Shown: in pieces, positions 26,970 to 35,152 of the stretch
How positions within the stretch are numbered: position 1 is the first letter of the stretch
Layout: each line of letters begins with the position of its first letter
NCBI GenBank assembly: GCA_021801265.1
Contig: JAJYYE010000004.1
Location: forward strand, 62,001 to 126,000
DNA length: 64,000 bases
Direction of reading: 5' to 3'
DNA from: Pseudomonadota bacterium
GTDB taxonomy: Bacteria; Pseudomonadota; Gammaproteobacteria; Halothiobacillales; Halothiobacillaceae
Program-made: the position numbers and the translations under genes
Notes under the pieces: generated by a model
What the model was told of the DNA's origin: nothing
Databases searched by the model: none
What the model saw: the letters and a program-made list of their open reading frames with translations, nothing else

Positions 26970-28148
26970 TCACTTGATCGAAATCTGGGCCATTACAGTC
27001 GTCTTTGGATCAATGTTTTTACGCAGGAATCGATGGAAATGTCGCATACCATCTTCAAGCGGGCTTTGGTAGGGGCCGGTTTCGTTTTTGCCGTCCCGGT
27101 ATAAAGCGCGTCGACCTTGCTGCATTTTGATGCAGATCACCTCATCCTCAACGGCAGTTTCGCGGTACGCACTTTGTTGTGCTTCTATCAGTCCGCGCTG
27201 GTGGGCGACAATATCGGCGGGATAGTAATATTCAACCATGTTGCGGCACTGCCCAATACCCGTGGGTTGAATGGTCGAAATCACCAATACATCGGGATAC
27301 CATTCAATCATTAATCCGGGATAGTAGGTAAACCAGATTGCGCCAAACGGGTAAGCACTTGAGTCTTCGGCATGCCGCCGGTTGAGTTCATCTTGCCACT
27401 GACGATAAGGCGCTGAGCGTGAATTACCCCACTGTGGGTTGAGCCCCACGGTTTGCATCGACCAGCGCGCTCCATAGGACCATTCCAAATTGTGGCAGGA
27501 AACAAATTTTTTAAGCCCCGGATGGATCACGCCCACGTGATAGTCCTCCAGATAAACCTCGATAAAGGTTTTCCAGTTGAAGGGGTAATCCGTCATTTCG
27601 ACGCGATCCAACGAATAACCGCTGAAGTCAAAATATTCCGCGAGGGGAATATCGTCAAAATGCAGTGCATCCCCCATATCGCCCTGGAACAGTAATCCGC
27701 GCCAATTGTGCAGCTCGGTGCGTGCCAGGTGCAAGCACGGGTTTTGAGCGAACTGCGGTGCGACTAGCAGTTGTCCGTCGGCGCCATAAACCCAACGATG
27801 CAGCGGGCAAGATATCCGTTGATGCGGCAATGCGCCTGCACCTTCCAGCATCAACGCTTGACGATGGCGGCAAATATTGCTGATCAGACTGACGCCACCA
27901 TCAGCCTGCCTGACCAGCATTTGCGCATGTTCAAACCGTTCCAGGGTTTTGAAATCGCCGACCTTCGGTACCATCAGCTCATGACCGACATACTGCAGTC
28001 CCGATTCAAACAGCACTTTGATTTCCCGGGCATAAATATCCGGGTCAAAATACCAATCAATCGGCAGGACGATAGCATGGTCGACTTGATCCGTGGGGGA
28101 CACCCGCGTATCGACGGACAGGTTCGTCATTTCAGTCACCGACGACAT
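26970..28148 (-). CDS. Rieske non-heme iron oxygenase, alpha subunit
   Basis: A 392-aa ring-hydroxylating-type oxygenase. The Rieske 2Fe-2S ligands are visible as CRH (Cys93, His95) and CPLH (Cys114, His117). The mononuclear iron site is EDYHVGVIHPG (His204, His209), with an acidic EDEV segment later. I use the ATG at 28148 because it overlaps the ketosynthase stop (TAATG). A longer frame reading back to 28292 lies inside that gene. No ferredoxin or reductase partner is present, so electrons must come from elsewhere. The gene sits in an operon with a ketosynthase and ACP, so an acyl chain or ACP-bound lipid is a more likely substrate than an aromatic ring. That is inference. Confidence 0.88.
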   Translation of the reverse strand: MSSVTEMTNLSVDTRVSPTDQVDHAIVLPIDWYFDPDIYAREIKVLFESGLQYVGHELMVPKVGDFKTLERFEHAQMLVRQADGGVSLISNICRHRQALMLEGAGALPHQRISCPLHRWVYGADGQLLVAPQFAQNPCLHLARTELHNWRGLLFQGDMGDALHFDDIPLAEYFDFSGYSLDRVEMTDYPFNWKTFIEVYLEDYHVGVIHPGLKKFVSCHNLEWSYGARWSMQTVGLNPQWGNSRSAPYRQWQDELNRRHAEDSSAYPFGAIWFTYYPGLMIEWYPDVLVISTIQPTGIGQCRNMVEYYYPADIVAHQRGLIEAQQSAYRETAVEDEVICIKMQQGRRALYRDGKNETGPYQSPLEDGMRHFHRFLRKNIDPKTTVMAQISIK

Positions 28149-29377
28149 TATTGATCCTGCATTCTTCGTGCAATTAACACGGCATTGCTGCCGCCAAACG
28201 CAAATGAGTTGGACATCACGGCATTCATGCGCGCCGGCCGCGCGCCTTCGGCGACCATATCGATGCCCAAGGTGGCATCCGGTATTCGGCAATTTGCGGT
28301 GGGCGGAATAATGTGCTGATTCATGGCCAAAACGCTGATGATGAGTTCGATCGCGCCACCCGCCCCCATCAAATGGCCATGGACAGCCTTGGTCGAGCTG
28401 ACGGGAATACGGGCCATGTGCGCTCCAAAAACCGCATTCAGGCTTGCCGCTTCAACCGTATCGCCCGCTAAGGTACCCGTGCCGTGCGCATTAATGTAAT
28501 CAATCGCTGCAGGCGGGATGCCGGCTTCATTCAACGCCATCTCAATCGCCGCGATTTGACCAGAGGCGTCTGGATGTGTGATGTGACTGGCGTCGCAACT
28601 GGTGCCGTATCCGACCAATTCCGCCCAGATGGTTGCACCCCGCGCCTGGGCGGAATCCAAACTTTCCACCACTAAAAAACCGCTGCCCTCGCCCATCACC
28701 AAGCCATCACGATCCGCCGAAAACGGACGACAGGAGGCCGACAGGGGATCCGCCATGACCGCGTGCGCCCGCAACGCGTGCCACGCATGCAGGACGCCGT
28801 AGTTGAGCAACGACTCGGTGCCTCCTGCTAAAATTCGGGCGCTGTAACCATGTCGAATCGCCCGCATCGCCTCGCCAATGGCCGTTGCCGACGAGGCGCA
28901 GGCGATGGAATAGGTGTTGTTTGCATCGCGCAGTCCATACCGTATGGCTAATTCCGAGGCGGGCGCATTATGAATACCGCGCGGCAGGGTCATGGGCGCC
29001 ACCCGATCACGCTGCTCGGCATAGAGCCGACGATAGGTTTGATCCATGGTACCGCTCGGCCCCGCGCCCGTACCGACATAAACCCCCGTTTTACTCCGCA
29101 AGACGCCATCTTCCAGCAACCCGGCATCTTCCAGCGCTAACCGCCCTGCGGTTAAAGCCAGTTGCGTCGCACGATCATGCGCGGCTGTTTTCGGGTCGCT
29201 ATCGATGCCCGACTCAATCCATGCGGCCATGGGGATGGGCGGCATGGGTGTTTGCTCGGGCAATAGGCGAATGCCCGAATATCCCGCACACACCTGCTCG
29301 AACAAGGCGCCGGGCCAGGTTCCTATTGCCGTTACGGCGCCCAGGCCGGTTACAACCACGCGGTGTAATTTAGGCAT
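28148..29377 (-). CDS. Beta-ketoacyl-ACP synthase (KAS II-like)
   Basis: A 409-aa stand-alone condensing enzyme of the FabF/KAS II type. The nucleophile is Cys160 in SIACASSATA. The catalytic histidines are in NAHGTGTLAGD and KAVHGHLMGAGG, and the C-terminal SFAFGGSNAV is intact. The start at 29377 (MPKLHRVVVTGLG) overlaps the ACP stop by 8 bp. The 52 residues before it in the same frame read through the ACP gene and are spurious. It probably elongates or primes an acyl chain on the adjacent ACP. Housekeeping FabF is less likely because fabD, fabG and fabH are not adjacent. Confidence 0.9.
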   Translation of the reverse strand: MPKLHRVVVTGLGAVTAIGTWPGALFEQVCAGYSGIRLLPEQTPMPPIPMAAWIESGIDSDPKTAAHDRATQLALTAGRLALEDAGLLEDGVLRSKTGVYVGTGAGPSGTMDQTYRRLYAEQRDRVAPMTLPRGIHNAPASELAIRYGLRDANNTYSIACASSATAIGEAMRAIRHGYSARILAGGTESLLNYGVLHAWHALRAHAVMADPLSASCRPFSADRDGLVMGEGSGFLVVESLDSAQARGATIWAELVGYGTSCDASHITHPDASGQIAAIEMALNEAGIPPAAIDYINAHGTGTLAGDTVEAASLNAVFGAHMARIPVSSTKAVHGHLMGAGGAIELIISVLAMNQHIIPPTANCRIPDATLGIDMVAEGARPARMNAVMSNSFAFGGSNAVLIARRMQDQ

Positions 29378-29606
29378 GTTCGAGCTTCGCATGAACCTCA
29401 TCGAACACATCGCCCAAGGTTTTCGGCGGCGTGCCGGTTTGCTCAAAGCGAATCCCAAAATGATCTTCAATCTGGAACATGAACTCGATGGTTGACAACG
29501 AATCCAATCCAATGGATTCAAGGGTGCTCTCACGGGTAAGCCCCTCGCGGGCGACGGGCAGTTCTTTCATTAACAACTGGTAGAGTTGCTCTTCAATATC
29601 ACTCAT
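29370..29606 (-). CDS. Acyl carrier protein
   Basis: A small acidic carrier protein of 78 aa counted from MSDIEEQL. The 4'-phosphopantetheine attachment site is Ser36 in GLDSL. The helical pattern (IEEQLYQLLMKEL; TIEFMFQIEDHFGI) fits ACPs. The start at 29606 overlaps the hydrolase end by 8 bp; an in-frame start four codons earlier (29618) is possible. Gene order hydrolase-ACP-KS-Rieske with overlaps at every junction implies a dedicated acyl-processing operon distinct from primary fatty-acid synthesis. The phosphopantetheinyl transferase is not in the window. Confidence 0.88.
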   Translation of the reverse strand: MSDIEEQLYQLLMKELPVAREGLTRESTLESIGLDSLSTIEFMFQIEDHFGIRFEQTGTPPKTLGDVFDEVHAKLEHA

Positions 29607-30441
29607 TGCACGCACCATTGGTATTGGGTTCAGGGGAAGAAATATAAAAATTCAGGAAATCGGCCACCATCTTAGCAACGGCCACTTTTTCAAAATCCAG
29701 GGTTAACATATGGTAACTATTAGCCAGTTTAAGTAAGCGCACATCCAGACTTCGCACCATGCGTTGCACCATGTACGCGCTGCGGATATGCGCAATATCA
29801 TCTTCAATTGCATGCACCAGTTGTACCGGCGCAGTGACCCGCACCAACGCGCGACGCGTGTGCTTCATCAATCGAGCGGCCTCATGCAGTGCCGGCAAGG
29901 ACAAGGCCGAAGCACCTACCGCCGTAATCGGTTCTGCGGCGACTTGTCGTTCAATCCATGCGCGCAACCGCTCATCTTTCAGTCCAAAAGGCGAGGATTC
30001 GCGAATCAGCATGCGATGGCGCAAGGGGGTGAAATAACCGAGTGGACTTAAAAATCGATACCAGGGCGTATTCCAACCATCGTAATGCAGCGTGGTGGAC
30101 AAGGGCACCACCGCCGTAACCCGATTGCCCCGCTCCGCCGCCACGGCCAGAGCCAGGGTTGCGCCCATACTCAAGCCACACACCACCACCTGCGCATAAC
30201 GCGCGGCCAAATCATCAAAATGCGCCACCGCCTCTGCCAACCATTCCGTCCAGGTGCCGGTAGACGGATCCTGCGAAAACCCATACCCGCGCAGGTGAGG
30301 TGCGAACACCGTATACCCCTCTGCATTCAACTGTTTTAACAAGGGCTGCAGTTCCAGATAGGTGCTGCGAAGGCCGGAAAAAGCCAAAACAACACAGTGA
30401 TTTCCGGGCATCAATTTGTGCCCGGTTAACGCATCCATCAT
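29599..30441 (-). CDS. Alpha/beta hydrolase (esterase/thioesterase-like)
   Basis: A 280-aa alpha/beta hydrolase, Est30/monoacylglycerol-lipase-like. The nucleophile elbow GLSMGA places Ser at residue 91. A downstream EDDIAH supplies the acid (about residue 224) and NSYHMLTLD the His (about residue 254). The oxyanion region is ...VLAFSGLRST. There is no signal peptide, so it is cytoplasmic. It is the first gene of the hydrolase-ACP-KS-Rieske operon. It could release or edit acyl chains from the ACP (type II thioesterase-like role) or hydrolyse an ester product. Specificity cannot be read from sequence. Confidence 0.85.
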   Translation of the reverse strand: MMDALTGHKLMPGNHCVVLAFSGLRSTYLELQPLLKQLNAEGYTVFAPHLRGYGFSQDPSTGTWTEWLAEAVAHFDDLAARYAQVVVCGLSMGATLALAVAAERGNRVTAVVPLSTTLHYDGWNTPWYRFLSPLGYFTPLRHRMLIRESSPFGLKDERLRAWIERQVAAEPITAVGASALSLPALHEAARLMKHTRRALVRVTAPVQLVHAIEDDIAHIRSAYMVQRMVRSLDVRLLKLANSYHMLTLDFEKVAVAKMVADFLNFYISSPEPNTNGACNE

Positions 30442-30540
30442 CGAAAAAACTCAACCGTCAAAAAATCCGCAAAACTTAAAAAAATCATTAAATCGAAAAA
30501 CCCACCAAACTGTTAGTCAATAATTTCATTGGCGTCGTAA

Positions 30541-30570
30541 ATTATACATGAAGGCAGGAAAATAACGGTC
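30541..30570 (-). promoter_or_regulatory. Candidate promoter of hydrolase-ACP-KS-Rieske operon
   Basis: A perfect TATAAT lies on the minus strand at 30546-30541, about 100 bp upstream of the hydrolase start. The -35 position reads ACCGTT at 17-bp spacing, a poor match, so activation by a regulator would be expected. It sits in a 187-bp AT-rich gap after the SDR gene. The palindrome just upstream (30577-30594) is well placed to be a regulator site. Confidence 0.45.
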
Positions 30571-30576
30571 ATCCGA

Positions 30577-30594
30577 GCCCTTGATATCAAGGGC
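30577..30594. promoter_or_regulatory. Perfect 18-bp palindrome, operator-like
   Basis: GCCCTTGATATCAAGGGC is a perfect two-fold symmetric sequence. It lies about 10 bp upstream of the -35 position of the candidate promoter and about 35 bp after the SDR stop. It could bind a dimeric regulator. As RNA it would also form a 9-bp stem but without an adequate loop or T-tract, so a terminator is less likely. Confidence 0.45.
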
Positions 30595-30628
30595 AATCCG
30601 CGCACAATCTTTGAGTTAATCAGGTTCC

Positions 30629-31438
30629 CTAACTCACCTTTTGATTAATCGCAAACTTGCTCAAGATTGCGGTCTGCTTGGCCAAGGCTTTATCGACCAA
30701 ACCGGGCAGCAACGCATTAATCCGCGCGAATAAACTTTCCGGAAACCCTAAATAAACCTCCTTACGTTCTTTTTCGATGGACCGCACAATGGCTTGGGCA
30801 ATCGGCTCCGGCTCATCCATGTGCATCATGCCGATGGCAGCCATTTCATGAACGACAGGGGGATTGAACGGGGTACGCACAGCGCGCGGAGAAACATAGG
30901 TGACGCCGACACCCGTACCGACAAGTTCTCGACGCAAGGCCTGTGAGTAACCGCGAAGGGCGAACTTGGTGGCCGAATAGGTTGAAAAATACGGGAAGCC
31001 AATGCTGCCGAACATGGAACCCACATTCACGATCCGGCCACTGCGTTGCGCCAGCATGGTGGGCAGTAGCGCGCGAGCAAGCTGCATGGGCGCCTCGATG
31101 TTCACCTCGATCATGCGGTGCAGGAGATCGGGGTTTTGCTCCTGAAATGGGGTAAAATCCAGCACGCCCGCCAAATTGATCAAGAGATCAACGCCGCCCC
31201 ACTGCTCATGAATGCGATGCACCATGTCTTCACGATTTTCACGGTTCGTAATGTCGCAGGCCAAGGTCATGCACGGCTTGCCTTGCGCCGTGTTCCCCCC
31301 CAAAAACGGGTCATAGTCCAGGTTCCGCACCAGTCGGCACACGCGGGCACCTTTATTGATCAGTAATTCACTGAGAATCAACCCAATTCCGCCCGCAGCC
31401 CCCGTGAGCACAATCCGTTTATCGTGCAAATCCAGCAT
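30629..31438 (-). CDS. Short-chain dehydrogenase/reductase
   Basis: A classical SDR of 269 aa. The NAD(P) loop TGAAGGIG is at residues 12-19 and NLAG is at 88-91. The catalytic Ser141 and YSATK (Tyr154, Lys158) are intact. It probably reduces a ketone or oxidises an alcohol on a lipid-like substrate; its long-chain SDR look (SQALRRELVGTGVGV) fits that. It is the last gene of the hemolysin-ligase-diiron-TPR-SDR run, 2 bp after the TPR gene. A ketone reductase acting on an alpha-amino ketone (as in sphingoid base synthesis) is an attractive but untested role. Confidence 0.87.
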   Translation of the reverse strand: MLDLHDKRIVLTGAAGGIGLILSELLINKGARVCRLVRNLDYDPFLGGNTAQGKPCMTLACDITNRENREDMVHRIHEQWGGVDLLINLAGVLDFTPFQEQNPDLLHRMIEVNIEAPMQLARALLPTMLAQRSGRIVNVGSMFGSIGFPYFSTYSATKFALRGYSQALRRELVGTGVGVTYVSPRAVRTPFNPPVVHEMAAIGMMHMDEPEPIAQAIVRSIEKERKEVYLGFPESLFARINALLPGLVDKALAKQTAILSKFAINQKVS

Positions 31439-31440
31439 AA

Positions 31441-32121
31441 TCAGTGCCCCAAAGAGGCAATGGCATCAGGATGGTTGGTACGGATTTTTTCCATCAACGC
31501 CAACACTTCCTTGCGGCGCCCCTGATCGGCCAAGGGGCGATCGGGGCGCGGTGGGGCGGCCAGGGCTTTTTGCAGGGCTTGCATGGCGGCTCCATAGTTG
31601 TGTTTGCCATACAGAAAATCGGCATAGAAATAATTCGGGTCGATACCATTCGGGTTAATTTGCAGGGCTTTTTTGAGATAGGCCTCCGCCTTGCCATCGT
31701 CACCAAAACTGAGTGGCCAGCCGGGCACTTTGTAATAAAGTGTGCCGAGTGAGGCCTCAATCGATCCATTCATTGCAGTTGGATCAATTTTTTCCGCCGC
31801 CAGCAGTTGATTTCTTGCTTCCTTCACCTTGCCCAACGCGCCCAGGCCGCCTTCGGTACCCGCCAGTGAACTTAAAATAATGGCATGCCAGATTAAAGGC
31901 TCCGCCCGATTGGGATAGGTTTGAATTAACGCTGCCTCGTGCGTTGCCAGCGCAGAGAATGCCGCCTCCTTTTGATTATCTGGCAGCTCATAATTAATAT
32001 GCGCCCATTGTGTTTGATCATTCAGAATATCCTGCTGCAATGGGGATGCATTATCTGCATAAGCCACAGCGGTCAATAAACTGCCACTCAATAAAATGGA
32101 ATGGATTATTTTTTTCATCAA
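31441..32121 (-). CDS. Secreted TPR-like protein
   Basis: A 226-aa protein with a cleavable signal peptide (IIHSILLSGSLLTAVAYA, cleavage after about residue 22), so probably periplasmic. The mature part is helical with TPR-like units: EASLGTLYYKVPGWPLSFG, then AEAYLKKALQINPNGIDP, then YGAAMQALQKALAAPP. No catalytic motif is seen. It sits between the diiron enzyme and the SDR with 17-bp and 2-bp gaps, so it is made with them. Its place suggests a periplasmic binding or scaffolding role for the pathway product. The function is unknown. Confidence 0.8.
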   Translation of the reverse strand: MMKKIIHSILLSGSLLTAVAYADNASPLQQDILNDQTQWAHINYELPDNQKEAAFSALATHEAALIQTYPNRAEPLIWHAIILSSLAGTEGGLGALGKVKEARNQLLAAEKIDPTAMNGSIEASLGTLYYKVPGWPLSFGDDGKAEAYLKKALQINPNGIDPNYFYADFLYGKHNYGAAMQALQKALAAPPRPDRPLADQGRRKEVLALMEKIRTNHPDAIASLGH

Positions 32122-32138
32122 CTGATTACCCCAGTACG

Positions 32139-32786
32139 TTAAATCGCGATGGCACGAAAAATATCGCCATAGAGCCGATACATCATATTGGCGGTATGCA
32201 CGATGGCTGCCTGATCTTCGGGAATCGCAATGCGGTTCATTAAACCGCTCAGAAAAACGATATGTTCCTGATCGATACTGCCGTGTGAAGTCAGGTAATG
32301 AAATGCCGAATCCGGCAACCCCAAACGGGTTTGAATGGCATCGGCCGCATGTTGCGCAAGGCTCACGCTGGTGCCCTCGAGTACATGCACCATACCAAAA
32401 AATCCCGCCGGATTGCCCCGATCAATCGTGTGGTAGGCATAAGCCACCATGAGCTCGGTGGCTGGCATGGGACCTTGACGCAGCACGAGGTCCGGATCGC
32501 CCCCTGTCGCTGCGATATCCTCGAGAATCCATTGTTCATGGCCTAATTCTTCTTCAATATATTCGGCTACAGCCTCCCTGAGCCAGCCCAATCGATCGGG
32601 CAACCGACTGCCGCAGGCCATGAGTAACGGCACTGTGTGCTTGACATGGTGATAGGCTTGCGCCAAAAAGGTCTGATATTCCAATAAGCCCACGTTACCG
32701 ATCAAGGCGCGTTGAATAATGGGTGTTGAAAATAGCTGTTCTTTTTCGGTGGCGGTTTTTGATATCAGTTGCTCATAAAACGACAT
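32139..32786 (-). CDS. Heme-oxygenase-like diiron enzyme (HDO/TenA fold)
   Basis: A 215-aa all-helical protein of the TenA/PqqC/'iron-containing redox enzyme' superfamily. With the start at 32786 (MSFYEQL), the metal ligands expected for heme-oxygenase-like diiron oxidases are all visible: Glu80 and His83 in EELGHEQ, Glu137 in HVLEGTS, and His168, Asp172, His175 in HGSIDQEH (HxxxDxxH). This resembles UndA-type fatty-acid oxidases more than cofactor-free TenA. The residues before MSFYEQL read into the ligase gene and are spurious. The start overlaps the AMP-ligase gene by 14 bp. The adjacent acyl ligase and SDR make a lipid-like substrate likely. Confidence 0.85.
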   Translation of the reverse strand: MSFYEQLISKTATEKEQLFSTPIIQRALIGNVGLLEYQTFLAQAYHHVKHTVPLLMACGSRLPDRLGWLREAVAEYIEEELGHEQWILEDIAATGGDPDLVLRQGPMPATELMVAYAYHTIDRGNPAGFFGMVHVLEGTSVSLAQHAADAIQTRLGLPDSAFHYLTSHGSIDQEHIVFLSGLMNRIAIPEDQAAIVHTANMMYRLYGDIFRAIAI

Positions 32787-34275
32787 GCGGGCTCTCCTGC
32801 GGTGATTCATAAAATTCGTCAATCATGGGCTGATAATCGGCATGGATTTTTTGGCGTTGAATGCAGCCTGCGGCATTCATTCGCTGATTTGCGGTGGTGA
32901 ATGCCTGGCTGGATATGACCCACCGACCAATACGGGCGTAATCGGGCAGGTGTTGATTCACCGTGTGAACCGCCTGCGCCAATTCGGCTGGGGTTACCTC
33001 AGGGCGAGGGACCAGGACGGCGGTATTAAAAGGGCGCCCCTCGCCGAATAATGCCGCTTGCGCAATGCAAGGCTGTCCCGTTAAGGCCGCCTCTACCCAT
33101 TCGGGCGATACATTTCGACCAAATGCGGTCGAAAATGCGGTTTTTTTGCGCCCGGTCAGGAATAAATAACCGTCATCATCCACATATCCCACATCACCGG
33201 TATGCCATTCACCCTGACTTTGGGCATGATGTTCGGCATCGAGATAACCCAAATGTATCGGCCCCCGAATCACCACCTCACCATCGTGCGCAATCTGCAG
33301 GCGCAGATGCGACAAGGGCTTGCCGACGCTACCCATCCGACTGTCATCCGGCAAATTCAGGCACACGACGGAGCCCGCTTCAGAAAGGCCGTAACCTTGG
33401 AATACGGGCAAACCCAAATGGGTTGCCGCGTGCAACAGGGATTCGGCAATGGGCGCACCGCCCACGGCGATCAATCGCAGGGAGCGGGGTGCCGATAACC
33501 CGGCATGAATGCCACCGACCAGCGCCTTCAGTAGCTGCGGCACCAAAACGATACTGGTTGGCTGCGCCCAGGCCAACGCGGTAAATAATCCGCCGATCTG
33601 CAATCCCGATGATCCAGAAAATCCGCAGCTCGCCAGACTCGGCACCTGCACCAGCGCCCCCGACCAGAGCGGGGCATATAACCCGGCGATGTTTTCCAGT
33701 AACGTTGAGAGCGGCAATAGGGACAAACTGCGATCGGATGCTTTCGCCGCCACGGCATGGCACAGGGATTGCGTCACCGTAGCCAACACTTCCGCCGATA
33801 AGCATACGCCCCTGGGGTTACCGGTGGTGCCTGAGGTGTACGTCACCTTCACCGTGCCAGCGGGTAAAATTAAACCGGATTTTTGAGGGGTACGATGAAA
33901 AGCCCACACCGTATGACCTGCTACTTTGATCTCTGCGCCAAAATCATTGATAAGGGCGGCAACACGGGCCGGTTGGTCCGTCATGATTTCATCGAGATCC
34001 GCATCGGCAATCAAGTGCCTCAACTGGGCTTCAGAAAAGAAATTCGGCAGGGGCACGCCAACCGCCGCACGGGCAATGATGGCTAAATCAAGACACGCCC
34101 AGGCAGTGCTGTTATCCATCAACAGGCCGATGCGTTTACCCTTGAGCACGCCGGAGGCCGAATCCATCGCTTCAACCAATTGGCCATAATCCATGGCAGT
34201 CAACTCATCCCGCATCGCCAACTGATGCGGGTTTTGGGTGGCTTGATGACGAATGCGCGCCAGTAATTGCTGCAT
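32773..34275 (-). CDS. AMP-dependent acyl ligase
   Basis: A 500-aa member of the acyl-CoA synthetase/ANL superfamily. It activates a carboxylic acid as acyl-AMP and transfers it to CoA or an ACP. Visible motifs are the P-loop YTSGTTGNPRG (about 148-158), the substrate-pocket GYGLSEAGSV, and the hinge-region WHTGDVGYVDDDGYLFLTGRKK split across two conserved blocks. The C-terminal domain is short and the usual catalytic Lys region is not obvious to me. It is shorter than typical long-chain FadD (about 560 aa), closer to specialised ligases. It is coupled to the hemolysin-family gene (2-bp gap) and the diiron enzyme (overlap). Confidence 0.87.
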   Translation of the reverse strand: MQQLLARIRHQATQNPHQLAMRDELTAMDYGQLVEAMDSASGVLKGKRIGLLMDNSTAWACLDLAIIARAAVGVPLPNFFSEAQLRHLIADADLDEIMTDQPARVAALINDFGAEIKVAGHTVWAFHRTPQKSGLILPAGTVKVTYTSGTTGNPRGVCLSAEVLATVTQSLCHAVAAKASDRSLSLLPLSTLLENIAGLYAPLWSGALVQVPSLASCGFSGSSGLQIGGLFTALAWAQPTSIVLVPQLLKALVGGIHAGLSAPRSLRLIAVGGAPIAESLLHAATHLGLPVFQGYGLSEAGSVVCLNLPDDSRMGSVGKPLSHLRLQIAHDGEVVIRGPIHLGYLDAEHHAQSQGEWHTGDVGYVDDDGYLFLTGRKKTAFSTAFGRNVSPEWVEAALTGQPCIAQAALFGEGRPFNTAVLVPRPEVTPAELAQAVHTVNQHLPDYARIGRWVISSQAFTTANQRMNAAGCIQRQKIHADYQPMIDEFYESPQESPHVVL

Positions 34276-34277
34276 GA

Positions 34278-35003
34278 TTAACCCCCTGCGGCCACGGGGG
34301 GGAATCCGTGTTTTCGGACTTTTTCGGCACCCATGCGTTGGGCGGCGCCCAGTAAATGGTGCAAATGGGGTCGGCGGCTGCCCAGCCCCTGTAGTTTTTG
34401 CAGCCCCGCGTGGATGTCACCCAAGTACAGTTGGGGGTGGCCGGCATAATAGGAACCCCAGGAATCGCCGTGGTCGGGCAATCGGGCAGGATCGGCGGCG
34501 GCCAGCGCCAGCGGTTTTAACCCCAGGCGCTTGAACGCATTCGCCAACGGGGTGCTTGCGGTAAATAAAACCCATCGATACCCCGCCGCCGCCAAAAACA
34601 CCGTGGTTGCGGCGATGACCCAACGCGACTGGCCGGGGTCTGAAATAGCCAGGTTACCGACTTCCACCATCTCACTGGGCGCAATCGAATGCCCCAAACA
34701 TTCGGCTGCCCGCTCATGCAGCGGCCGGTCGACATATTGAGCCGAGAACAGCCCGTCCGAACAACCATCCCGGTACCCCACGGCGGCACGGATGTGCGCA
34801 TCGATACTAAATTTCAGGATATTGGGATAAAACGCGGCGAGCTCCGCGCCGTGGGCATGATGAAAAACATGTCGAATAAAATCTTGCGTTTCGGGGCGAT
34901 TCGGGTGAGCAACCCCCACATCCTGCAGGTGCATCGAATCGGTGAGGTCCGATAACAACGGGTTGATGTTGTCTTCAATAAATATCGAATTTTTCGGAAT
35001 CAT
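34278..35003 (-). CDS. Thermostable-hemolysin-family (GNAT-like) protein
   Basis: A 241-aa protein of the 'thermostable hemolysin' family. Diagnostic blocks are HPNRPETQDFI, HGAELAAFYP, the VEVGNLAI signature, YRWVLFTASTPLANAFKRLG and WGSYYAGHPQLYLGDI. The EVGNLA block and overall layout recall GNAT-fold acyltransferases and autoinducer synthases. It has no signal peptide, so a secreted toxin is unlikely despite the family name. I move the start to 35003 (MIPKNSIF): it has AAGGTG 7 bases upstream, and the sigma-54-type promoter at 35037-35053 would start transcription downstream of the alternative ATG at 35036. It leads the five-gene operon. Confidence 0.82.
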   Translation of the reverse strand: MIPKNSIFIEDNINPLLSDLTDSMHLQDVGVAHPNRPETQDFIRHVFHHAHGAELAAFYPNILKFSIDAHIRAAVGYRDGCSDGLFSAQYVDRPLHERAAECLGHSIAPSEMVEVGNLAISDPGQSRWVIAATTVFLAAAGYRWVLFTASTPLANAFKRLGLKPLALAAADPARLPDHGDSWGSYYAGHPQLYLGDIHAGLQKLQGLGSRRPHLHHLLGAAQRMGAEKVRKHGFPPVAAGG

Positions 35004-35036
35004 AAAGAAGCACCTTGATGAGATGCTCTCTTTCAT

Positions 35037-35053
35037 AGCTCAAATCATGCCAA
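35037..35053 (-). promoter_or_regulatory. Sigma-54 (-24/-12) promoter
   Basis: The minus strand reads TTGGCATGATTTGAGCT. It has the invariant GG and GC at exactly 10-bp spacing, and 6 of 7 matches to TGGCACG in the -24 half. The expected start of transcription is near 35026. An NtrC-type activator is encoded at 38739-40106 and is the obvious candidate regulator. The gap 35004-35152 holds nothing else I recognise. Confidence 0.65.
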
Positions 35054-35152
35054 TAGATAACATTTTGTTTTAGTTATTTTTATTAAATAAAACCCCTTTG
35101 AATAGCCCGCAAATACCGGTAGTGCGCAAAAATTGCAGACAACTTCTGCAGA

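Noticed and set aside
30612..30634. GAGTTA...TAACTC inverted repeat at the end of the SDR gene
   Set aside because: Six-base arms with an 11-base spacer and no T-tract. Too weak for a terminator call.
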